DNA from: Streptomyces sp. NBC_00433
GTDB taxonomy: Bacteria; Actinomycetota; Actinomycetes; Streptomycetales; Streptomycetaceae
Length of the DNA: 64,000 bases
Direction: 5' to 3'
Assembly (NCBI GenBank): GCA_036015235.1
Contig: CP107926.1
Location: forward strand, 4,669,501-4,733,500
A program made the position numbers and the translations under genes. Positions 6,933 to 14,649 of this stretch are shown one piece after another; within the stretch, counting starts at the first letter, position 1, and each line of letters opens with the position of its first letter. The notes under the pieces are model-generated. The model saw only the letters and a list, made by a program, of their open reading frames with translations, ran no database searches and was not told the origin of the DNA.

Positions 6933-8276
6933 TCACACCTTCCACCACGCCAGGAACGAACTCCACAAGCCGCCCTTTTCCGGCCTCCCCTGTGGGCGGG
7001 CGTGGGTTCCGCTTGTCGTCGTCTGCACCTTCTCCTGCGGCGCGGCCGAGGTCTTCTCGGCGCGGATCGGCGTGAACCGGGCCGGCAGCGCGGCCAAGGC
7101 GCGGTTGAAAGGTCCGGGGCGCCACGTCAGACTGTCCTCGGGCACCGCAAGCTCGATGTCCGGCAGCCGGTTGAGCAGGTTCTCGATGGCCGCCACCGTG
7201 ATGAGCTGGGCGGGGTCCTTGGCCGGGCAGCCGTGCGGTCCGGTGCTCCATGCCAGGTGAGCGCGCTTGCTGAGCAGCTGGCGCGAGCCGGAGAAGGCCG
7301 GGTCGGAGTTGGCCGCGGCGAAGCTGACCATGACCAGGTCGCCCGCGTTCAGCCGGGTCCCCGCGAAGTCGACGTCGGCCACCGGGTAGTGCGGCGCGTA
7401 GTTCGACATGGGCGGGTTGTTCCACAGCACCTCGTCGATGGCGTCCTCGACCAGCAGGCCGCCCCCGGAATACCTGTCGTCCGACAGAATGAGGTAGAGC
7501 CCGTTGCCGATGAGATTCCGCAACGGCTCGGCCCCTGCCCCGAGAAGCAGGACGAGTTGATGGGCCATTTCTTCGTCGGTAAGATTCGCGGGGTGCTGCA
7601 TGAGCCAGGACGTGACATCGTCGCCCGGCTTTGCCCGGCGGAGCGCGACGAGTTCCCCGACGCTCTGCGCGAGCACCTCGTTCGCCTTTTCCGCGTTGAT
7701 TCCGTCGAATATACCGTTGATACCGAAGATGACCCGGTCGCCGATGTCGGCCGGGCAGCCGAAGAGCTCGCTGAAGACGAAGAGCGGCAGCAGCTTGGCG
7801 TAGTCGTTGAGCAGGTCGACGGACCCGCGGGCGTTGAACTGCTCGATAAGGTAGGTCGATATACGGTCGACGTTCCTGTTCAGCTGGTGCGCGTCCACCC
7901 GGGCCATGGTGTCCGTCACGGCCTGTCGCAGCCGCAGGTGGTCGGTGCCGTCGCTGAACATGCAGTTGGGCCGGTAGGCGAGCAGCGGCACCACCGGGCT
8001 GTTCGGACTGATCAGGCCCTGGTTGAAGTCGCGCCAGTGGCGCGAGTCCTTCCTGAACGTGTCGGGATTCTGCAGCAGTTGCAGCGCCGCCAGGTAATCC
8101 GTGACAAGGGTGGCGTTCACCCCGGGGGCCAACTCGACCGGCGCGGTGGCCCCGTAGTTGCGCATCCACGCGTAGTAAGCGTTCGGGTCCGCTGCGAAAT
8201 CGGGCCCGTAGAGGGGCACCCGGCCGTGGGCGGGGCAGCCCGGCGGAGGCGAGGGGACCTCTGATTCGATGCTCAC
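6933..8276 (-). CDS. Conservon-associated cytochrome P450 without ExxR (CYP157-like)
   Basis: This is a 447-residue soluble P450. The haem loop is STGPHGCPAKDPAQ with the thiolate C350. The I-helix reads GAGAEP (about 246-251) in place of AGxxT. In the K-helix the otherwise nearly invariant ExxR is E-V-L-W (E282-W285), so the Arg is replaced by Trp. A missing ExxR is the recorded hallmark of the CYP157 family, whose genes also sit at the end of Streptomyces conservons. The GTG start follows the cvnD stop after one base, so it is the fifth gene of the conservon operon. A Ser/Lys/Trp-rich tail of about 50 residues (ending SSFLAWWKV) extends past the P450 fold and may bind a partner or membrane. 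Substrate unknown; the neighbouring prenyl-indole genes suggest one. Confidence 0.88.
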   Translation of the reverse strand: MSIESEVPSPPPGCPAHGRVPLYGPDFAADPNAYYAWMRNYGATAPVELAPGVNATLVTDYLAALQLLQNPDTFRKDSRHWRDFNQGLISPNSPVVPLLAYRPNCMFSDGTDHLRLRQAVTDTMARVDAHQLNRNVDRISTYLIEQFNARGSVDLLNDYAKLLPLFVFSELFGCPADIGDRVIFGINGIFDGINAEKANEVLAQSVGELVALRRAKPGDDVTSWLMQHPANLTDEEMAHQLVLLLGAGAEPLRNLIGNGLYLILSDDRYSGGGLLVEDAIDEVLWNNPPMSNYAPHYPVADVDFAGTRLNAGDLVMVSFAAANSDPAFSGSRQLLSKRAHLAWSTGPHGCPAKDPAQLITVAAIENLLNRLPDIELAVPEDSLTWRPGPFNRALAALPARFTPIRAEKTSAAPQEKVQTTTSGTHARPQGRPEKGGLWSSFLAWWKV

Positions 8277-8277
8277 G

Positions 8278-8877
8278 TCATGCTCTCCTATCGGTACGCG
8301 TCTGCAGATACCGGACCAGAGCGATCAACGCGTCGGCGGATGACTTCTGATCACGGGCGTCACAGGTGACGATGGGGGTTTCCGGCAGCAGGTCGAGGGC
8401 TTCACGCAGCTCGTTCTCCGGACGGACCGGCGTCTCGTCGAAGTGGTTGACGGAGATCGCGTACGGCAGCCCGTACTGCTCCACCAGGTCGATCACCGGG
8501 AAGGACTCCTTGAGCCGCTCGGGGTCGACCAGGATCAGCGCCCCCAGAGCGCCCCTGGTCATGTCCTCCCAGACCTGGACGAAGCGCTCCTGCCCGGGTG
8601 TTCCGAACAGGTACAGGACCAGCTTGCTGCTGAGGGTGATACGGCCGAAGTCCATCGCCACGGTCGTCGTGGACTTCCCCCGGACTCCCCCGAGGTCGTC
8701 GACGTGCGCGCCGGCCTGGGTCATCCGCTCCTCGGTACGCAGCGGCGGGATCTCGGACATGGTGCCGATGAACGTCGTCTTCCCGACGGCGAAGTGCCCC
8801 ACGACCAGAATCTTGGCCGCGATCTGCACCGCGTCGTCCAGATAGACGCCATCAGCCGAATCGGGCCTGGAGCCCAT
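8278..8877 (-). CDS. cvnD: Conservon GTPase CvnD (Ras-like ATP/GTP-binding protein)
   Basis: The 199-residue small GTPase has a G1/P-loop GHFAVGKTT (27-35), the G3 motif FGTPGQERF (91-99) and a G4-like VNHFD (143-147). The Gln after GTPG is kept. It belongs to the MglA/CvnD branch of bacterial Ras-like proteins. In S. coelicolor conservon products assemble at the membrane in a manner compared with eukaryotic G-protein complexes; CvnD is the nucleotide switch. The gene overlaps the end of cvnC by 26 bases and is followed after one base by the P450 gene, so all are co-translated. The output target is not known. Confidence 0.93.
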   Translation of the reverse strand: MGSRPDSADGVYLDDAVQIAAKILVVGHFAVGKTTFIGTMSEIPPLRTEERMTQAGAHVDDLGGVRGKSTTTVAMDFGRITLSSKLVLYLFGTPGQERFVQVWEDMTRGALGALILVDPERLKESFPVIDLVEQYGLPYAISVNHFDETPVRPENELREALDLLPETPIVTCDARDQKSSADALIALVRYLQTRTDRRA

Positions 8878-9223
8878 TCAGCACCTCCTGGAGGAGTGAT
8901 ACGTCGACAAGTTGCGCGGGAGGCACGGGGGCGCGTACGACGAGATAGCCGTCCGCCGACAGGTCGGACAGCAGGACCTTGACGATGCCGATCGGGAGCT
9001 TCATGTGCCCCGCGATCTCGGCGACCGAGAGGAGCCCTCCCGAACACAGGTCGAGGACGCTGTGCTTTTCGGGGTCGAGGTGGCTCGGACGCGGCTGTTC
9101 TGACGTGGTGACCAGGGTGATCAGGTTGAACTGGTCGTTGTCCGGGAGCCCGCGCCCGTTCGTGATGACGTACGGTCGCACTAATTCCACGGACAGCGCT
9201 TCGGGATCCCCGGGCGTACTCAT
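8852..9223 (-). CDS. cvnC: Conservon protein CvnC (DUF742)
   Basis: This DUF742 protein has 123 residues. The family signature RPYVITNGR lies near the N-terminus, a winged-helix-like core follows (LCSGGLLSVAEIAGHMKLPIGIVKVLLSDL), and the C-terminus is DVSLLQEVLNGLQ. In conservons it joins the roadblock protein CvnB and GTPase CvnD. Codon 14 is TTA (9182-9184), the rare leucine codon read only by the bldA tRNA in streptomycetes, so expression of the whole coupled operon may be limited to late growth. The gene overlaps cvnB by 4 bases and cvnD by 26. Confidence 0.93.
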   Translation of the reverse strand: MSTPGDPEALSVELVRPYVITNGRGLPDNDQFNLITLVTTSEQPRPSHLDPEKHSVLDLCSGGLLSVAEIAGHMKLPIGIVKVLLSDLSADGYLVVRAPVPPAQLVDVSLLQEVLNGLQARFG

Positions 9224-9621
9224 GCCTGGGTACTCGTGTTCTCACGGACCGGACTGGTCAGCGCCTTGCCGAGCTGTCCGACGAGCTGCTGCATCCGGAA
9301 GGTGATCGCCCCCATGTCGACATCGGGAGCGGAGGAGACGGCCAGGTACGCGCCCGCCCCCGCGGCGATGAGGAAGACCCACCCGCCGTCGAACTCGACC
9401 AGGGTCTGCCGCCACTGCATATGAGCGCCACCGCAGAAGCCGGCCATGGTGCGGCTCAACGACTGGATGCCGCTCATGGCCGCAGCGACGGTGTCGGCGT
9501 CGTCCTTCATCATCTCCTGCGAGCGGGCCATGAGGAGGCCGTCGGCGGAGATCAGGATCGCATGACGTGCCCCTGGGACTTCTAGGGCGCTGTCAAGCAT
9601 CCATGACAGGTCGTTGTTCAC
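9220..9621 (-). CDS. cvnB: Conservon roadblock/LC7 protein CvnB
   Basis: The 133-residue roadblock/LC7 domain protein begins LSWMLDSALEVPGARHAILISADGLLMA. It has the usual alternation of helices and strands (QTLVEFDGGWVFLIAAGAGAYLAV) and a terminal helix MQQLVGQLGKAL. Roadblock proteins of this class (MglB-like) act as partners or GTPase activators for small Ras-like GTPases, here CvnD. Both ends overlap neighbours by 4 bases (cvnA upstream, cvnC downstream), so stoichiometric translation is likely. Confidence 0.93.
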   Translation of the reverse strand: MNNDLSWMLDSALEVPGARHAILISADGLLMARSQEMMKDDADTVAAAMSGIQSLSRTMAGFCGGAHMQWRQTLVEFDGGWVFLIAAGAGAYLAVSSAPDVDMGAITFRMQQLVGQLGKALTSPVRENTSTQA

Positions 9622-10724
9622 TGCGGATCGTGCCCTTCCGTGTTTGCGGAGCGCCCGGACTGTGTGCCGAGCTGGAAGGCGGCCATAATCGATGCAGTTT
9701 CCGCTTCCGTCCGGACCGGGGCACGGGTGGAATCCGCTTGCGGCACGATGGATATCGAGCCTTTTCGACTACGTTTCGGGAGGCCACCGGGGGTGGAAGT
9801 GCTCACTTCTGGCGCTGCTGCCCCCGATGTGCGGGGAGGCATCGGCGCTTCTTCCGGCTCTGGCATGCTGGTCAGAAGCTCCTCGGGAATCAGCACCACC
9901 GCACGCACACCACCGTACGGGGACGACGAATCGACGGAAACGCTGAATCCGTATCGGGCGGCGAGCACACCGATGACCGCGAAACCGAACTGCGGCGGAT
10001 TTCCCAGTGCTGTGATGTCGGTGGGGCCCTGCGGCGACAGCAGGTGGTCGGCCCGCTTCTTCTCCTCCTCGTTCATACCGACACCGGCATCATCGATAAT
10101 GATGCAGACACCCTTGGGCACCGTACGGGTGGTGATGTCGATGGGGGAGTCGGGAGCGGAATAGCTGGTCGCGTTGTCGAGCAGCTCGGCAAGCGCCAGC
10201 GCGACCGGTTCCACGGCCCGGCCGGTCATGGCGAAATTGCTCTGCGAACGGATCTCGACCCGGGTGTAGTGCCGGATTCTGCCCTTCGCGCTGCGCACCA
10301 CGTCGTAGACCGAGGCGTCGGCACGCTGCCTGCCCAGCCACCCGTCGCAGAGCACGGCGATGGCCTGGGCGCGCCTGCCGAACTGCGAGTTCATGTGGTC
10401 GATCTCCAGGAGGTCCTGGAGCACGTAGTGCTCGCCGTATTTCCCCTGAGCCTTGGAGATGGCCAGCTGCTGTTCGTTCGCGAGACCCTGCAGCGTTCGC
10501 ATCGCGGATTTCAGCGCACTCTTGGTGGCGTCTTCCGCACGGATCCGGGCCTCGTGCACGGAAGTGGCGTAACTGCCTTCGAGTTCCGCGTAGCGGCTCT
10601 CGACGGCCGCCTTCTCCCGGCGTGTCTTGTTTCGCGCTCTGCGCTCGCGGAGTATGACGGTGGCGGCGAGCGGCGTGCCAGCGATCAGAGCCCAGAGCGC
10701 TGGATCCTGTATGTAATGCGTCAT
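9618..10724 (-). CDS. cvnA: Conservon sensor-kinase-like ATP-binding protein CvnA
   Basis: The 368-residue protein has one N-terminal hydrophobic segment (PALWALIAGTPLAATVIL) followed by a charged coiled-coil (about 26-95). An H-box-like IDHMNSQFGRRAQ follows (H110), then a GHKL ATPase domain with N box ELLDNATSYS (N183), G1 DDAGVGM (211-217) and a G2-like region FGFAVIGVLAARYG. The C-terminal 80 residues are Pro/Ser-rich. No periplasmic sensor domain is present, unlike the longer CvnA proteins, so this is a short version. It is the first gene of the operon, with an AAAGAGAG site before the ATG. No response regulator gene is nearby; the signal probably goes to CvnB-C-D. Confidence 0.9.
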   Translation of the reverse strand: MTHYIQDPALWALIAGTPLAATVILRERRARNKTRREKAAVESRYAELEGSYATSVHEARIRAEDATKSALKSAMRTLQGLANEQQLAISKAQGKYGEHYVLQDLLEIDHMNSQFGRRAQAIAVLCDGWLGRQRADASVYDVVRSAKGRIRHYTRVEIRSQSNFAMTGRAVEPVALALAELLDNATSYSAPDSPIDITTRTVPKGVCIIIDDAGVGMNEEEKKRADHLLSPQGPTDITALGNPPQFGFAVIGVLAARYGFSVSVDSSSPYGGVRAVVLIPEELLTSMPEPEEAPMPPRTSGAAAPEVSTSTPGGLPKRSRKGSISIVPQADSTRAPVRTEAETASIMAAFQLGTQSGRSANTEGHDPQ

Positions 10725-11088
10725 GAGACTCTCTTTAAACGACTAGACGACCGCCAAGGACTGAAAGGGCGTACTGTGCTTTTGCGTCCGGAATGTCCCG
10801 AGAAGCGACGGCGCCCATACAGCGCCCACGAGGTCCGGGAGCATCGCACTCGACCTGTCGACAGCGGCACCGAGGCGTCGATAAATCGAAACGGCTCCAT
10901 ATGCCCGACTGCGGCATAATGCTCCTTGGAGTGGTTAACGCTCTCAACCGGATTGCCGTCCGTCTTACTCGCTTTGGCTGGCGCCGACAAGCGGCGTGAT
11001 CATATCACCACTGATCGATCATGCGACCTGCAAGTATCCCTGGCATGTGGCGATGTGACGATGCGCCAGATACCGAGCGGTCAGCGGG
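10725..11088. other. 364-base gap upstream of the conservon, probable promoter region
   Basis: This gap lies between the end of the K+ channel gene and cvnA, both read leftwards, so it should hold the conservon promoter. It is less GC-rich than its surroundings and carries two inverted repeats near 11000. I see no convincing coding frame and no clear -35/-10 pair. Confidence 0.6.
10996..11021. promoter_or_regulatory. Two adjacent palindromes upstream of cvnA
   Basis: GTGATCATATCAC (10996-11008; 5-base arms, 3-base centre) is followed after 3 bases by TGATCGATCA (11012-11021; perfect 10-base palindrome). Both share the GATCA/TGATC core, so they may be a tandem operator. They lie 272-297 bases upstream of the cvnA start, which is far for a simple operator. 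Confidence 0.4.
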
Positions 11089-12183
11089 TCAGCCCAGCGG
11101 TGCGGCAGTCGGGCCCTCGGTCGCCCGGCGGATGGCGATCAGCCGGTCGGTCGCCCGCAGCGGCGCCGCCTCGGGGTCGTCGTGGTCCAGCAGCCGCGCG
11201 TCGCGCACCACCGACACCACCAGGTCGCGCACATCCCGCGGCGCCGTCCCGGCCTCGGACAAGGCGACCGGCCGCTCGATGAGGTCGAGCCCGCTGCCGT
11301 ACGTGATCAGGTCGTCCATCACCCGGCCGACGCCGGGGCTGAGCACCGACAGCCCGAGCAGCCGCCCGGCGGCGCCGGAGCTGGTGATGACGGCGTCCGC
11401 GCCCGACTGGCGCAGCAGCGGCGCGTTCTCCTCCTCGCGGACCGAGGCCACCAGGTGGGCGTGCGGGTTGAGCTGCCTGGCCGTCAGGGTGACCAGGACC
11501 GCGGTGTCGTCGCGCTGGGGTGCGACGACGATCTGCCGGGCCCGCTGCGCCTCGGCCCGCCGCAGCACCTCGCTGCGGGTCGCGTCGCCGGTGACCGCCA
11601 CGTAGCCCTCCTCGGCGGCGCTCCGCACGACCTTCGGGTTCGGGTCGACGACCACGATCCGCTCCGCCGGCACACCGCGCCCCAGCAGTGTCCGCGCCGC
11701 CGACCGCCCCTTGGTGCCGTATCCCACGATGACCACATGGTCGTGCAAGGTTCTCCTCCAACGGGCCACCCGGAATTGCTCCCTGGTCCGCTCGGTCAGC
11801 ACTTCGAGCGTCGTCCCGACCAGGATGATCAGGAAGATCACCCGCAGCGGCGTCACCAGGAAGGTGTTGCTCAGCCGCGCGCCCGTGCTGTAAGGGACGA
11901 TGTCGCCGTAGCCGGTCGTCGACAGCGTCACCGTCGAGTAGTAGAGGGCGTCCAGGAAGGACACCGAGCCGTCGGCGTTGTCGTGGTAGCCGCCCCGGTC
12001 TGCGTAGACGATCGCCACGGTCACGGCCAGCACCAGCAGTGCGAGCACCAGACGCCGTCCGACCTGCGCCAACGGGCCGATCCTGGAGCGCGGGAAGGCC
12101 ACCCGGTAGCTGCCCGGGGCATCCGGCGGCGGGACGTCGGCGCCGCCGGGACCGGGTGGTGCGCCGTCGCCCCGCCGTCTCAT
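11089..12183 (-). CDS. Two-TM potassium channel with RCK/TrkA-N domain
   Basis: The 364-residue protein has a Pro-rich N-tail, TM1 (LVLALLVLAVTVAIVY, 45-60), a pore helix with the selectivity filter TTGYGD (89-94), TM2 (about 108-128) and a cytoplasmic RCK domain. The RCK domain begins VVIVGYGTKGRSAA (151-164), the nucleotide-binding Rossmann loop, and continues into a TrkA-C-like end. It should form a K+-selective ligand-gated channel of the Kch/MthK type. The true start is the ATG overlapping the moeA stop (ATGA), so it is translationally coupled to the moeA cluster. A longer open frame that reaches upstream is out of phase with moeA and is not real. Confidence 0.9.
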   Translation of the reverse strand: MRRRGDGAPPGPGGADVPPPDAPGSYRVAFPRSRIGPLAQVGRRLVLALLVLAVTVAIVYADRGGYHDNADGSVSFLDALYYSTVTLSTTGYGDIVPYSTGARLSNTFLVTPLRVIFLIILVGTTLEVLTERTREQFRVARWRRTLHDHVVIVGYGTKGRSAARTLLGRGVPAERIVVVDPNPKVVRSAAEEGYVAVTGDATRSEVLRRAEAQRARQIVVAPQRDDTAVLVTLTARQLNPHAHLVASVREEENAPLLRQSGADAVITSSGAAGRLLGLSVLSPGVGRVMDDLITYGSGLDLIERPVALSEAGTAPRDVRDLVVSVVRDARLLDHDDPEAAPLRATDRLIAIRRATEGPTAAPLG

Positions 12184-13619
12184 GTCCCGCTCCCCCAGGC
12201 CGGCGCGAGCGCCCCGGTGTCGAGCACCGCCGTCTCCTGGCCGGCCCTGGCGCCGCCCGGCGGGATCACCGCCATGCCGTCGGCGGCGGCCAGGCCGCGC
12301 AGCATCGCGGGCCCGGTGAAGTGCAGCGGCCGCGCCGCCGACTCGTCGTCGAAGACCACCGGGACCAGCCGGGTGTCCACCGGGTGCCCGGGGATGTCCG
12401 CGGTCAGCGGGGCCGCGTAGGGCGCGGGCACCGGGCGGCCGCCGAGCGTACGCAGCACGGGGGCCACCAGCGTGAGCACCCCGGCGACGGCCGCGAGCGG
12501 ATTGCCGGGCAGCCCGGCCAGCAGCCCGCCCGCGGGCATTTCGGCCAGCAGCATCGGGTGCCCCGGCCTTACCGCCACCCCGTCGACCAGCAGCCGCGCG
12601 CCCAGGGCGGCCAGCACCGGGTGCACATGGTCGACGGGGCCGCCCGCCGTGCCGCCGGTGGTCACCACGAGGTCGGCGCTGCTCGCGGCCACGGCGGCGC
12701 GCAGCACATCGGCGTCGTCCATCAGCCGGCGCACCGAGGTGACGTCCGCGCCGAGCCCGCGCAGCCAGGACGGCAGCATCGGGCCGAGCGCGTCGCGCAC
12801 CCGGCCGGCCCGCGGCGGCCCGTGGTCGAGCAGCTCGTCGCCGAGCACCAGGATCTCCACCCGGGGGCGCATGGTGACGGCCAGTTCGTCGTAGCCCGCG
12901 GCGGCGGCCAGGCCCAGCACCGCGGGCGTCACCACGGTGCCCGGGGGCAGCAGCTCGTCGCCGCCGCGGCACTCCTGGCCCTTGCGCCGTATCTCCTGGC
13001 CGGGGCGGGGAGCGGGATGCGGCGCCCGCACGTGCAGCCACTCGCCGTCGGTCCTGCGCTGGGTGCTGCCGTGCTCGCTGCGCAGGACCGCGGTGGTGCC
13101 CGGCGGGAGCAGTGCCCCGGTGGCGATACGGACGGCGTGGCCGCCGAGCAGCGCGTCCGCCAGGCGCTGCTGCCCGGCGAGCACCTGGCCCTTCAGCCGC
13201 CAGGGGCCCGTGCCCGCCACCGCCCAGCCGTCCATGGCCGAGAAGTCGAACGACGGCAGGTCCGTCAGCGCCGGCAGGGCCCGCGCCAGCGCCATGCCGA
13301 GCAGCTCCTCGCCGAGCGGCAGCGCCCGCGCGTCGAGCCGGCCGCCGACCCGGCGGGCGATCCGCCGCGCCTCGGGCCAGGGGACGGCGGCCGCCTGGTG
13401 CCGGGCCGCGGGCGCGGCCGGCGGCCGGTCGCCGGGCTCGTGCCCGAGCGCCACGACCAGCGGGTCGGTGCTCGGCGGGCGGGCGGCGGGGCCTGCCGCA
13501 CGGGGGCCGTTGGCCAGCGCGAGGGCGTCGTCGAGCGCCCGGTCGGCGGAGTCGGCGCCCGGACGGCCGTGCTCCCGGGGGCGGTTCGCCCGGGGCCCGT
13601 TGTCGCGCGGGCCGGTCAT
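12180..13619 (-). CDS. moeA: Molybdopterin molybdenumtransferase (MoeA)
   Basis: The 479-residue product inserts molybdate into adenylylated molybdopterin to give the molybdenum cofactor. Family stretches are FDFSAMDGWAV, VRIATGALLPPG, ILVLGDELL, VVTTGGTAGGPVDHV, FAGLPGNP-like GLLAGLPGNPLAAV, and the C-terminal domain IV. The usual SGGVS loop reads TTGGTAGG, a deviation that may mark a divergent paralogue. The first 70 residues or so are a poorly ordered, charged and Ala-rich extension not found in E. coli MoeA. The ATG overlaps the stop of the DUF6457 gene by 4 bases, and the stop overlaps the channel gene by 4. Confidence 0.88.
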   Translation of the reverse strand: MTGPRDNGPRANRPREHGRPGADSADRALDDALALANGPRAAGPAARPPSTDPLVVALGHEPGDRPPAAPAARHQAAAVPWPEARRIARRVGGRLDARALPLGEELLGMALARALPALTDLPSFDFSAMDGWAVAGTGPWRLKGQVLAGQQRLADALLGGHAVRIATGALLPPGTTAVLRSEHGSTQRRTDGEWLHVRAPHPAPRPGQEIRRKGQECRGGDELLPPGTVVTPAVLGLAAAAGYDELAVTMRPRVEILVLGDELLDHGPPRAGRVRDALGPMLPSWLRGLGADVTSVRRLMDDADVLRAAVAASSADLVVTTGGTAGGPVDHVHPVLAALGARLLVDGVAVRPGHPMLLAEMPAGGLLAGLPGNPLAAVAGVLTLVAPVLRTLGGRPVPAPYAAPLTADIPGHPVDTRLVPVVFDDESAARPLHFTGPAMLRGLAAADGMAVIPPGGARAGQETAVLDTGALAPAWGSGT

Positions 13620-13858
13620 CTGCCGGACTCCTCGGCCCAGCGCAGCGCCAGCTCGGCGGCCTTGCGCGCCGCCTCGCGTACGGCCTCGGGTCCGCCGCCC
13701 GCCTGCGCCGCCGCGTATCCCACCAGAAAGGTGGTCAGCGGGGCGGCCGGCCGCGCGACACCGTGCGCCGCGTCCCGCGCCAGGTCGAGCAGGACCCCGG
13801 TGTCCACGTCGAGGTCGATGCCCAGTTCGGCCTTGGCTGCTGCGATCCATTCGTCCAC
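13616..13858 (-). CDS. DUF6457 small helical protein
   Basis: The product has about 80 residues, starting at the GTG that gives MDEWIAAAKAELGIDLDVD. It is all-helical with the motif LDLARDAAHGVARPAAPLTT, followed by FLVGYAAAQAGGG and a charged terminal helix. The family occurs next to molybdenum-cofactor genes in actinobacteria and its function is not known to me; the context between moeA and a mobA-like gene suggests a cofactor-related role. The frame stays open to 13921, but the extra residues look unlike the family. The start choice rests on the expected N-terminus rather than on a strong ribosome-binding site. Confidence 0.75.
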   Translation of the reverse strand: MDEWIAAAKAELGIDLDVDTGVLLDLARDAAHGVARPAAPLTTFLVGYAAAQAGGGPEAVREAARKAAELALRWAEESGR

Positions 13859-13963
13859 CACACGCCCATGGTCCCCGATCCGGCCCCGCAAGCCACCCAG
13901 GCTCACCCCTCTGACTCCCATCCGGCACCCCGGCGGCCGCCCGGACGCCGGGGTGCCGGGGCC

Positions 13964-14587
13964 TCAGCGGTCGGGGGCGCCGCCCAGCCGGGCGCGCGCG
14001 GCGGCCACGTCGTCCCAGGTGTCGCAGTCGAAGCTGGCCTCGCCGGTCGGGTCGGCGATCCGGCGCAGCGTCAGTTCGCGGGTCAGCAGGCGCAGGGGCA
14101 GGCCGTTCAGGGTGCCGTGCTCGGTGCTGATGAGGGCGATCTCGCGGCGCAGCGGCTCCGCCAGATACGCCGCCGCCAGCGGTTGGTCGCGCCCGCCCGG
14201 GTCGGTGAGCACGACGCCCTCGCATGCCCCCGCCCCTGGGCCCGCCAGGGCTTCGACGAGCGCGGCCACGGTGTGCGCCGCCAGGAAGGGCAGGTCGGCG
14301 GCCAGGACGACGACCGCCGCGGGGCGGTCGGCGCCGGTGAGGGCGGCCATCCCCGCGGCGAGCGCGGGCAGCGGGCCGCCGCCCGCGGGCTGCTCCCTGG
14401 TCCACCGCACCGGCAGGGCGGTCGGCCTGCGCGGTCCCACCACGACGGTGCGGTCGGCGCTCGCGCAGGCGGCGAGCACCCGGTCGAGCAGCATCCGGCC
14501 GCCCACGGCGAGCGCGGGCTTGTCGGCGCCGCCCAGCCTGCTGGCCGCGCCGCCCGCGAGCACCACCGCGTCGTAGCTCGTCGTCAT
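13964..14587 (-). CDS. mobA: Molybdenum cofactor guanylyltransferase-like NTP transferase (MobA family)
   Basis: This 207-residue nucleotidyltransferase starts with VVLAGGAASRLGGADKPAL, the LAGGxSxRMGxDK signature that binds GTP. A metal-binding Asp lies in VVVLAADLPFL. The family joins GMP (or CMP) to molybdopterin to make the dinucleotide form of the cofactor. The Met of the RMG motif is Leu here. The terminal stretch SFDCDTWDDVAAARARL is typical of the actinobacterial members. It lies about 100 bases upstream of the DUF6457 and moeA genes on the same strand. Confidence 0.85.
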   Translation of the reverse strand: MTTSYDAVVLAGGAASRLGGADKPALAVGGRMLLDRVLAACASADRTVVVGPRRPTALPVRWTREQPAGGGPLPALAAGMAALTGADRPAAVVVLAADLPFLAAHTVAALVEALAGPGAGACEGVVLTDPGGRDQPLAAAYLAEPLRREIALISTEHGTLNGLPLRLLTRELTLRRIADPTGEASFDCDTWDDVAAARARLGGAPDR

Positions 14588-14649
14588 GCCCGCGAGTATC
14601 CTCCGGCCGGGCCGCCCCGACCGGGGGAGGCCCCCGACCGGGGTCCGCG

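Noticed and set aside
11089..13041. 650-residue fusion of the K+ channel with an upstream segment
   Set aside because: The upstream part is moeA read out of phase; the ATG overlapping the moeA stop gives a normal channel.
12180..14405. 741-residue MoeA fusion
   Set aside because: The extra N-terminal part is the DUF6457 and mobA-like genes read out of phase; the ATGA overlap marks the real start.
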